A stretch of DNA of 64,000 nucleotides from the NCBI GenBank assembly GCA_017631435.1, contig JAGBTG010000034.1, forward strand, positions 62,001 through 126,000, in the 5' to 3' direction. The translations under genes were made by a program, and so were the position numbers. Shown piece by piece: positions 56,644-64,000 of this stretch. The notes under the pieces are model-generated. The model was given only the letters and a program-made list of their open reading frames with translations, was not told the DNA's origin and made no database searches. The DNA is from Bacteroidales bacterium (lineage in GTDB: Bacteria; Bacteroidota; Bacteroidia; Bacteroidales; UBA932). The first letter of the stretch is position 1. The number at the start of each line of letters is the position of its first letter.

Positions 56644-57417
56644 CTATACAACCCCGTTAACCTCTTTCTTATTGTCCTGCAATAAGGATGTTATACCAAT
56701 GATTATGAGCATTACCAATGAAAGGGCCGCTCCGTAATTCCACATTGATGAATTGATGTTCTCCTGAATGATTGTTCCAAACAGCTTTATCTTGTTGTTG
56801 GTAAGGAACTCGGATATTGCAAAGGTGCTTACCGTAGGCATGAACACCATCATCACTCCACTTATGATACCCGGCATTGAAAGGGGTACCTGAACTTTCC
56901 AGAACACCTGCCAAGGGGTTGCTCCCAAGTCTGAAGCCGCCTCTACATATGACTTGTCCATCTTGCTGAGAATGTTATAGATAGGATATATCATAAATGG
57001 CAGATAGTCATACACCATACCCACAATGAGGGTCCCTTTTCCAAGCTGTATGCCCAACATGTGGAACAACTCGGCCGTTGCAAGTGTACGCATAAGTGCA
57101 TTAATCCACATTGGCAATATGAACAGCACTACGGTAACCGCACTTCTGTTGAGCTTCTTGTTTGCCAGAATCCAGGCTGCAGGATAACCCAGCAGAATGC
57201 AGATGAGGGTATTCTCAATTGCCACCTCCAAGGAGAGGGCAAAAGTTCCTATGGCATCCGCATCAGTTACAAACTTTGCAAAGTTTCCCAATGAAAAGTT
57301 TCCCGACGAATCCTGGAAAGCATAAAGTATTATGATAATAAGAGGGAGCGCTACAAAAAGCACCAGAAAAATTACATAAGGCAACGCCCAAGTACTCCTC
57401 TTACTGAATCTACTCAT
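56644..57417 (-). CDS. potB: Spermidine/putrescine permease PotB
   Basis: 257 aa; EAA motif [20 protein letters not shown] and about six hydrophobic segments. It starts inside the end of potA (8-base overlap), so expression is coupled in the order potA, potB, potC, potD. Confidence 0.9.
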   Translation of the reverse strand: MSRFSKRSTWALPYVIFLVLFVALPLIIIILYAFQDSSGNFSLGNFAKFVTDADAIGTFALSLEVAIENTLICILLGYPAAWILANKKLNRSAVTVVLFILPMWINALMRTLATAELFHMLGIQLGKGTLIVGMVYDYLPFMIYPIYNILSKMDKSYVEAASDLGATPWQVFWKVQVPLSMPGIISGVMMVFMPTVSTFAISEFLTNNKIKLFGTIIQENINSSMWNYGAALSLVMLIIIGITSLLQDNKKEVNGVV

Positions 57418-58804
57418 TGTTCTTTACAATTTTAATGTCCGCAGGGGCAATGTTAATACCTACAAGGTCTCCCTTGTCCCAAATATCGGTAGTGTCCACC
57501 CAGATGTGGTATCCCTCATCTGTAAGAATTGTAAGATGGTAATGGTCTCCTTTATAGATGATGAAATGGACATCGCCCTCAAGGGTTCCGTCCTCAATAT
57601 GGTCTATAAGGTCAACTTTGGAGAAATCCACCTGTACGGTAACCTTCTCACCAGCCTTGGCATCGGCCTGTGGCAAGCACTCAAAGGTCTCGTCCATGAA
57701 CTTAACGTGGGTTTCATCAACCATTTCACCCTCAAAGGTATTGCAGGTCCTCTCCTTGTGCATTACCTGAATGTCGGCAGGCCTTATGATCAAGCCAACC
57801 TCCTGCTCCGGAGCAAAGGCATTATAATCCTGAATCATAAGCTCGTACCCCTTGTCTGTATCAACAAACATCTCATAGTGGACTCCCTTGAAGGTACACG
57901 ATTTCACCTTTGCTGTAAACTGTGCACTCTCAAGATTCCTTACAATGTAGATATCCTCAGGCCTAACAACCACATCAACAGGGGCATTCTCGCCAAATCC
58001 CTCATCTATACACTCAAACTCATGTCCAACAAACTCAACAAGCTTGTCCTTTACCATAGTTCCGTTGAGGATATTTGATTCACCAATGAAATCTGCCACA
58101 AATGAGTTCTGCGGCTCATTGTAAATGTCTGTAGGGGTACCAATCTGCTGGATCTTACCCTCGTTCATAACAATGATGGTATCTGAAAGGGTAAGGGCCT
58201 CCTCCTGATCGTGGGTAACATATATGAAAGTAATGCCCAGTTTCTTGTGCATCTCCTTCAGCTCAATCTGCATATCCTTGCGCATCTTAAGGTCGAGCGC
58301 AGCAAGAGGCTCATCCAAAAGGAGCACCTTAGGCTGGTTTGCAATTGCCCTTGCAATGGCAACACGCTGCTGCTGTCCTCCCGACAAAGACTCAACATCC
58401 CTGTCCTCATAATCATTCATGCTCACCATCTTCAGCACCTTGCGCACAATCTTGTCTATCTCGTTGCCAGGCACCTTCTGCAGTTTGAGTCCGAACGCAA
58501 TGTTCTCATAAACATCCAAATGAGGGAAAAGGGCATAACGCTGGAACACCGTATTCACCGGACGCAAATGCGGCGGAACATGGGTATAGTCGTTCCCATT
58601 GATCCTTATCTCACCGCTGTCTGCCTCACCAAAGCCCGCAAGAAGACGGAGCAGAGTTGTCTTTCCGCATCCCGACGGTCCAAGAATTGTTACAAACTCT
58701 CCCTTTTTAACCTTAATGCTCACATCATTAAGGATTACCTTGTCTCCAAAACTCTTGGAAATATTATTGAGTTCAATAATGTAGTCTTTGTTTTCCATTC
58801 TCAT
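57410..58804 (-). CDS. potA: Spermidine/putrescine ATPase PotA, extended
   Basis: 464 aa. The ATPase domain has Walker [10 protein letters not shown], signature [15 protein letters not shown] and Walker [12 protein letters not shown]. After about residue 240 come two TOBE-like regulatory segments: one around [13 protein letters not shown] and [11 protein letters not shown], and a further one ending [14 protein letters not shown]. The latter appears to be a duplicate, since PotA is usually about 370 aa. Two ATG codons (58804 and 58798) are equally possible; the second begins [12 protein letters not shown]. Confidence 0.9.
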   Translation of the reverse strand: MRMENKDYIIELNNISKSFGDKVILNDVSIKVKKGEFVTILGPSGCGKTTLLRLLAGFGEADSGEIRINGNDYTHVPPHLRPVNTVFQRYALFPHLDVYENIAFGLKLQKVPGNEIDKIVRKVLKMVSMNDYEDRDVESLSGGQQQRVAIARAIANQPKVLLLDEPLAALDLKMRKDMQIELKEMHKKLGITFIYVTHDQEEALTLSDTIIVMNEGKIQQIGTPTDIYNEPQNSFVADFIGESNILNGTMVKDKLVEFVGHEFECIDEGFGENAPVDVVVRPEDIYIVRNLESAQFTAKVKSCTFKGVHYEMFVDTDKGYELMIQDYNAFAPEQEVGLIIRPADIQVMHKERTCNTFEGEMVDETHVKFMDETFECLPQADAKAGEKVTVQVDFSKVDLIDHIEDGTLEGDVHFIIYKGDHYHLTILTDEGYHIWVDTTDIWDKGDLVGINIAPADIKIVKNNE

Positions 58805-58818
58805 CTAGTAAATGCGAC

Positions 58819-58826
58819 CAAAAATA
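58819..58826 (-). promoter_or_regulatory. -7 box of the potABCD operon
   Basis: TATTTTTG on the minus strand, giving a leader of about 10-15 nt to the first ATG. Confidence 0.5.
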
Positions 58827-59029
58827 AGTATTTTTTTCCATTAAAAGCCCATTTTGCATCTTTTTTTCTAAAACTTGGGGAAAACCGCTTTACAGTGCTC
58901 TCCTGTCAATATTTTTTTTAATTTAAATTTTTGTCTGTTGGAATATTTTGGGTAACTTGCACGCTTTCCACCACACGGAAAACAATGTAAAAAAATAAGA
59001 ATCTAATAACCTTTAACTTTTATGCTATT

Positions 59030-62000
59030 ATGAGTGACTATGTTAAGAGCATGAGGAACCTTATCCTTGTGTTTCTGCTTGGTATGATCTCAGTATCATT
59101 ACAGGCGCAGCAAAGCAGTCAGGCCAAGAACATAACTGTTACCGGTACAGTTGTTGACATCAACGACGAACCGCTTATAGGAGCAACAGTTATGGTGTTG
59201 AATACAAAAATTGCAACATCAACAGGCGTTGACGGCGAATTCACCATCACATTCCCCGAGAAGGAGAAAACAGTGCTTTCTTTCTCGCTATTGGGAATGA
59301 AAACAAAAGAAATTCCCCACAAAAAGGGACAGAAAAAGTACAACGTGGTTCTTGAGGAGGACCAGTTCACATTGGACAATGTTGTTGTAACCGGTTACGC
59401 AAACATCCGTAAGGAGAGTTTTACCGGTACATCCACTACAGTAGGAAGAGCCGAGATCCTTAACGTGGCACCAACCAACGTGCTTAAGGCGTTGAGCTCA
59501 TTCGACCCTTCTATCAAGATGATCACCAACAACGCAATGGGTTCAGACCCAAACAGCATGTCGGAATACTACGTTCGCGGACGTTCAGGTGTTTCTGAGG
59601 TAAAAGAGCTTGATGTTGCCCTAAGTGACGATGTATCAGAGTTTGCCCTTAAGAACAATCCAAGTGCCCCTATCTTTATTCTCGACGGATTTGAGGTAGA
59701 CCAGGCAACCATCTACGACCTTGATGTAAACCGTATCCAGAGCATCACCATCCTTAAAGATGCGGCTGCAACTGCAGTTTACGGTTCAAGAGCGGCAAAC
59801 GGTATCTTTGTTGTTGAGACAATTGCACCAAAAGAGGGACAAATCTATCTTTCATACACAAATACATCTTCTGTAAGCACACCTGACCTTTCTAGCTACT
59901 CTTTGATGAACGCAAAGGAGGCTTTGGAGGCTGAGTGGTATGCAGGTTTGTTTGAGAGTGCATCGGACGACAAGAACACCGGTGGTCTTATCAACTATGA
60001 CGAGCTTTACAACAACGTTAGAAGAGGAGTAAATACAGACTGGATTGCAAAACCTGTAAGAACTGCGGTGAGCCACAAGCACACACTTAACCTTGGTGGC
60101 GGCAGCGAGACATTGCGTTGGGCTGCAGACTTGAACTACCAGAACAAATCCGGTGTAATGAAAGGTTCAAAGAGAAACAACTATGGTGGAGCAATGACAT
60201 TGGACTACCGTTACAAGACCCTTCAGATCAAGAACAAGGTAACATTCAATGCCATGGAGTCTGAGGAGTCGCCTTACGGAAGCTTCAGCGAGTATGCAAA
60301 AATGAAACCTTACCTCGATCCTGTAAACCCTGAGACCAACCAGTGGTACAAAGTGTTCATGATCTACAGGAACATCCGTTCATCTGTAAGTGAGCCTGTA
60401 TATGTAGAGAACCCTCTTTACGAGGCAAGTCTCGGCAGCTTCAACAAATCAACTTACAAGGAGTTCATTGAGAACTTGAGCGTGAACTGGGACATCACCA
60501 AACATTTGCGTGCAAAGGCTACAATGAGCATGGCCTACAAGATTCAGGAGAGTGAGGTTTATGCAGACCCTATGTCGGGAAAATTTGTAGACTACGCAAT
60601 TACCGAGAAAGGTTCTTTCAAGGAGGGTGACCTAAGATCAAGCAGATGGACCATCAACGGTTTGGTTTCTTATAACCGTTCAATCAATGACCACCATATC
60701 AATGCCACTTGGGGTATTGAGGGTTCCGAGAACATCTCTTCATCAAAATACTCAACCTACATAGGCTTTGTTGAGGGAGCAAAACCTTCTGCAAACAATG
60801 CATTGAAACTTAAGGATGAGCCTGTTTACAGCGATGCCAACTCAAGAAGATTCGGTACTTACCTTCAGGGCAACTACTCTTACAAGGATATCTACCTGTT
60901 TGATATTGCAGGCCGTTACGAGGGTTCATCTTCATTTGGCGCAAAAGAGAAAATGGGTGTGTTCTGGTCTGCCGGTGCTGGTTTGAACGTACACAACTAC
61001 GAGTTCATGAAAGACCTTACATGGTTTGACAGATTCAAGATCAAGGCTACATACGGTGTAACCGGTAAAGCCAACTTCAGCCCTTACCAGGCACGCACAA
61101 CATATGACATCCTATATGACAACCCTTACATCGACCAGTGGGGTATGGTTCTTAAGGCTCTAGGAAATGAGAACCTTCTTTGGGAGAGAGTGAAGAAGTT
61201 TGATTTGGGTCTTGAGCTTGGATTCCTTAAGAACGCAATTACCGTACAGTTCGACTACTACCACGATTTGAGTACAGATCAGGTTGAGGACATGTCGCTT
61301 CCAAGTTCATCCGGTTTCACCAGCTACAAGAACAACGTAGGTAAGGTTCTTAACAAAGGTGTAGACCTCAAACTTAACGTAAGGGCCTTCTCAAACAGGG
61401 ACTGGGATGTATATGCATTTGCAAACATCAACCACAACACCAACACCATTGAGGAGATTGGTGAGGCACTTCAGAACTACAACAACAGAATTGACGAGTT
61501 CTTCAACGGTGCAGGTTCAAGCGCAACCGACAGCAAATACAGCCAGCCATTCACCAAATATGAGGTTGGCAACTCGCTTTCTGCAATTTACGGTATGAAA
61601 TCATTGGGTATCGACCCTGCTACCGGTAAGGAGATGTATGTTAAACGTGACGGTACCGTTACCTACACATGGTCTTCTGCAGAGCAGCAGTGCCTTGGTG
61701 ACTACGACCCTGATTTCTCAGGTACAGTAGGTATCAACGTAAAATGGAAAAACTGGACCCTATACAGCACAATGAACTTCAAATATGGCGGACAGGCCTA
61801 CAACTCTACCCTTGTATCAATTGAGAACGTGAACCTTGAGAAATACAGCGGAGACAAGAGAGTCCTTACCGACAGATGGAAAGAGGTTGGTGACGTATCA
61901 GCTTTGAAGAGCCTTAAAGACCGTACATACACTACAAAACCTACTTCAAGGTTTGTACAGGATGACAACGAGTTGAGACTTGGTTCTGTATCATTGGGAT

Positions 62001-62161
62001 ACACATTCAACAGACAGCAGCTTCGCAAGATTGGAATCTCTGCATTGAGACTTCAATTGAGCACAGAGGATCTGTTCACTCTATCTTCAATCAAACAGGA
62101 GAGAGGTACAGCATATCCGTTTGCAAGAACATACAACTTCAGTTTGAACTTCACACTATAG
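59030..62161 (+). CDS. SusC/RagA-type TonB-dependent outer-membrane transporter
   Basis: 1043 aa. Signal peptide (LILVFLLGMISVSLQAQ), a carboxypeptidase-regulatory-like domain (about residues 36-115), a TonB-box/plug region (DNVVVTGY, then SAPIFILDGFEVD, RIQSITILKDAAATAVYGSR) and a large beta-barrel ending FSLNFTL. No STN signalling domain is present, so it is a transporter rather than a sigma-coupled receptor. The start at 59030 could instead be 59051 (MRNLILVF), which gives a cleaner signal peptide. Paired with SusD and a DUF4843 lipoprotein. Confidence 0.9.
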   Translation: MSDYVKSMRNLILVFLLGMISVSLQAQQSSQAKNITVTGTVVDINDEPLIGATVMVLNTKIATSTGVDGEFTITFPEKEKTVLSFSLLGMKTKEIPHKKGQKKYNVVLEEDQFTLDNVVVTGYANIRKESFTGTSTTVGRAEILNVAPTNVLKALSSFDPSIKMITNNAMGSDPNSMSEYYVRGRSGVSEVKELDVALSDDVSEFALKNNPSAPIFILDGFEVDQATIYDLDVNRIQSITILKDAAATAVYGSRAANGIFVVETIAPKEGQIYLSYTNTSSVSTPDLSSYSLMNAKEALEAEWYAGLFESASDDKNTGGLINYDELYNNVRRGVNTDWIAKPVRTAVSHKHTLNLGGGSETLRWAADLNYQNKSGVMKGSKRNNYGGAMTLDYRYKTLQIKNKVTFNAMESEESPYGSFSEYAKMKPYLDPVNPETNQWYKVFMIYRNIRSSVSEPVYVENPLYEASLGSFNKSTYKEFIENLSVNWDITKHLRAKATMSMAYKIQESEVYADPMSGKFVDYAITEKGSFKEGDLRSSRWTINGLVSYNRSINDHHINATWGIEGSENISSSKYSTYIGFVEGAKPSANNALKLKDEPVYSDANSRRFGTYLQGNYSYKDIYLFDIAGRYEGSSSFGAKEKMGVFWSAGAGLNVHNYEFMKDLTWFDRFKIKATYGVTGKANFSPYQARTTYDILYDNPYIDQWGMVLKALGNENLLWERVKKFDLGLELGFLKNAITVQFDYYHDLSTDQVEDMSLPSSSGFTSYKNNVGKVLNKGVDLKLNVRAFSNRDWDVYAFANINHNTNTIEEIGEALQNYNNRIDEFFNGAGSSATDSKYSQPFTKYEVGNSLSAIYGMKSLGIDPATGKEMYVKRDGTVTYTWSSAEQQCLGDYDPDFSGTVGINVKWKNWTLYSTMNFKYGGQAYNSTLVSIENVNLEKYSGDKRVLTDRWKEVGDVSALKSLKDRTYTTKPTSRFVQDDNELRLGSVSLGYTFNRQQLRKIGISALRLQLSTEDLFTLSSIKQERGTAYPFARTYNFSLNFTL

Positions 62162-62175
62162 GAGAGTAGACGATT

Positions 62176-63753
62176 ATGAAAAATATTAAATTGACATATT
62201 TGATGGCAATCTTCTGCTTTGCAGCAGTAATGCTGAGCTCTTGCAACGAGTGGCTTGACATTACCTCAGACCAGGAGGTGCTTGAGGAGGACGCTTTTGC
62301 ATCTACAAAAGGATACAGGAGTGCCCTTACCGGAATCTACAAGACTGTTGCTTCCGAGAGCCTTTACGGCCAGGAGCTCACTTGGGGATTGAAATCTTCG
62401 CTTGCATGGAACTACGCTGTAGGTACTGCAATTCCTAAATACCGTTCACCGCTTCAGGCACTTCAGAACGGAGATACAGAGTACTACTCAAACGGTACTA
62501 TCAAAAACATTACCGAGAACATCTGGAAAAAGGCATACTTTGCAATTGCAAACTGCAATAACCTTCTTCAGGAGATTGAGGGATGTACAGAGCAATTTGA
62601 GTACGATTGGGAGAAAAACATGATTATGGCAGAGGCAAGAGGTCTTAGAGCACTTCTTCATTTTGAGCTTCTTCAGCTCTTCACCCCTGCTCCTGTTACT
62701 GGATATACAGGAATGGCTATCCCTTACGTAACCAAATACCCGGATCTTGCTCCTGCAAGAATGTCCATTGATGATGTACTTGCAAACATCATTGCAGATT
62801 TGGAGTATGCTCAGAAAACCCTTGCTCCAATTGACATTGACGAGCTTAGAAACAAAAGTAGCTTTGTTGCCGGTACTACCCGCATGGACAACATGGACTA
62901 TGTATTGTTCCAGGGCGTAGGTAATATCCATTCAGATGGAGGAAAGAGGGACAACGCTTACGGTGACGGTTTCTTTGCTTTCAGAGGCTACAGATTCAAC
63001 TACTGGAGTGCAACAGGCCTTCTTGCAAAAGTACACTCTTATATGAGAAACTTCCAGCAGGCTGAGACCTATGCCGACCAGATCATTGAGTGGGTATGCG
63101 ACTACCAGTTCTGGATCCACGGCGACAAGAGCTCAGACAACTACGCTGTAGATACCAAAAACGGTGCCAACAGAGTAGACGGCAAGAGACGTCCTGAGCC
63201 TATCCTTGCTTTCTGGAATGACAAAGTATGTGAGGACTATGCTACTGAGGCAGGTACCACTTACAATGTAATGGTAGACCTTCAGTACCTGTTTGAGGGT
63301 GATGAGACAACCGACTACAGATACACTACCCTATTCGACCAGGACAACAAGAAATACCGCGTATGGGACGGACAGGATGCATCCTTCACCATCAACTCAA
63401 ACGTACAGAAATACAGCAACCCTCTTATTCCTGTACTTGAGCTTCCTGAGATTTACTACATCAAGGCTGAGTGCCAGGCAAAAGCAGGAAAGATTACCGA
63501 GGCTGCTGCAACCCTTAAACGCATAAGGGATGCAAGGGACTGTACTGCCCCTGTAACAGTAACCGATTTCAACTCGTTTATGGAGAAACTTGTGAACGAG
63601 GCAGAGAGGGACTTCCTTACAAGAGGTACAACATTCGGTTTCCTTAAGAAATTGGACTGGAAGAAAATGTACAACGGAACACCAGTATACCAGACTGTTC
63701 CTGACGCATGGTATGTAATCCCAATTCCAGATTCAGAGGCTGTATACTATTAA
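62176..63753 (+). CDS. SusD-like surface lipoprotein
   Basis: 525 aa. Lipoprotein signal ending MLSSC (Cys about residue 23), then the SusD/RagB N-terminal region (NEWLDITSDQEV, then AFASTKGYRSALTGIY) and the tetratricopeptide-type helices seen in this family (EARGLRALLHFELLQLF). It caps the SusC barrel at the cell surface. No polysaccharide-degrading gene is visible in the window, so a peptide, glycopeptide or small nutrient is as likely as a glycan. Confidence 0.9.
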   Translation: MKNIKLTYLMAIFCFAAVMLSSCNEWLDITSDQEVLEEDAFASTKGYRSALTGIYKTVASESLYGQELTWGLKSSLAWNYAVGTAIPKYRSPLQALQNGDTEYYSNGTIKNITENIWKKAYFAIANCNNLLQEIEGCTEQFEYDWEKNMIMAEARGLRALLHFELLQLFTPAPVTGYTGMAIPYVTKYPDLAPARMSIDDVLANIIADLEYAQKTLAPIDIDELRNKSSFVAGTTRMDNMDYVLFQGVGNIHSDGGKRDNAYGDGFFAFRGYRFNYWSATGLLAKVHSYMRNFQQAETYADQIIEWVCDYQFWIHGDKSSDNYAVDTKNGANRVDGKRRPEPILAFWNDKVCEDYATEAGTTYNVMVDLQYLFEGDETTDYRYTTLFDQDNKKYRVWDGQDASFTINSNVQKYSNPLIPVLELPEIYYIKAECQAKAGKITEAAATLKRIRDARDCTAPVTVTDFNSFMEKLVNEAERDFLTRGTTFGFLKKLDWKKMYNGTPVYQTVPDAWYVIPIPDSEAVYY

Positions 63754-63764
63754 TAGAACTCAAC

Positions 63765-64000
63765 ATGAAACTAAAACATATATTCACAGTTTTGGCTGCA
63801 GCAGCAATTTGTACCGGTTGCAGCAAAGAGGAGATAAAGACATACAATGATCTTACTCCCGACAGGTTCATCCAGTTCTCAACCTCATCGGCAGATGTAT
63901 CATTCTTCCGTTTCCCCGGTGAGACTGAGATCCAGTATCCTGTAGTTGTAAAAAGTTCCGGCTTTGGCAATGTGGACATGCCTTACAGCATTTCAGTTGT
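63765..64000 (+). CDS. DUF4843 lipoprotein (partial)
   Basis: Only the first 79 codons are in the window. It begins with a lipoprotein signal (IFTVLAAAAICTGC), then SKEEIKTYNDLTPDRF. DUF4843 proteins are regularly the third gene of SusC-SusD-DUF4843 loci, often followed by a PKD-domain protein; their role is unknown. Confidence 0.7.
   Translation, partial: MKLKHIFTVLAAAAICTGCSKEEIKTYNDLTPDRFIQFSTSSADVSFFRFPGETEIQYPVVVKSSGFGNVDMPYSISV

Noticed and set aside
58900..59029. Exact promoter for the SusC gene
   Set aside because: TATTTTGG and a TTTTTG run are present, but spacing and box fit are poor, so no site is assigned.

Overview
Organism: a member of the Bacteroidota, most likely Bacteroidales. 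The evidence is a SusC/SusD pair, repeated TAnnTTTG (-7) promoter boxes, an ECF sigma factor beside a membrane-spanning anti-sigma protein, large MacB-type permeases, and the gene order DUF177-rpmF-plsX-fabH. The genus cannot be fixed from the sequence alone. Layout: 0.0-5 kb holds the end of a probable DEAD-box helicase, tRNA-Arg(CCU), the fatty-acid/L32 operon and typA. 5.2-14.6 kb holds guaA with a decayed glutaminase domain, a block of 10-bp and 93-bp tandem repeats, xerD, nth, an FtsE-like ATPase with a repetitive acidic N-terminus, gyrB, an M23 peptidase, a secreted amidotransferase-fold protein and a Bro-N remnant. 14.7-24 kb holds the nadB-nadC-nadA operon with a 2-hydroxyacid dehydrogenase, a ROK kinase plus sugar permease, cardiolipin synthase, a PurM-C-like protein and tRNA-Leu(GAG). 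24-28.4 kb is an accessory stretch with two unrecognised proteins, a possible small RNA, a toxin-like remnant and catalase. 28.4-47.5 kb is one large regulon: five MacB-type permeases, one ABC ATPase, HlyD and TolC partners, and an NtrC-type regulator with its kinase. It carries two sigma-54 promoters, each with the same palindromic operator upstream. 47.6-51.1 kb holds a radical-SAM/lipoprotein pair and, divergently, an ECF sigma factor with a dual-membrane anti-sigma-like partner. 51.1-58.8 kb holds a lipoprotein-type peptide deformylase, a TlpA-like thioredoxin, a low-molecular-weight phosphatase, an aldehyde dehydrogenase and the potABCD spermidine/putrescine operon. 58.9-64 kb is a SusC-SusD-DUF4843 locus cut by the window end. 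Two patterns run across many genes. First, the word TGTCGGGAAG (or its complement CTTCCCGACA) occurs 20 times exactly by hand count; its 8-base core GTCGGGAA occurs 31 times. It appears on both strands and in several reading frames, and once as a perfect inverted pair shaped like a terminator. This looks like a DNA-level signal comparable to the uptake sequences of Neisseria and Pasteurellaceae. Second, five intergenic elements of 126-127 bp share about 20-bp terminal inverted repeats and a diverged AT-rich interior, always just upstream of a gene start. Both deserve a genome-wide check. How the genes work together: the sigma-54 regulon looks like a self-contained, two-component-controlled tripartite export or envelope-stress system. 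The potABCD, nad and fatty-acid clusters are ordinary housekeeping operons. The ECF/anti-sigma and radical-SAM/lipoprotein pairs are envelope-related modules whose functions are partly or wholly unknown.
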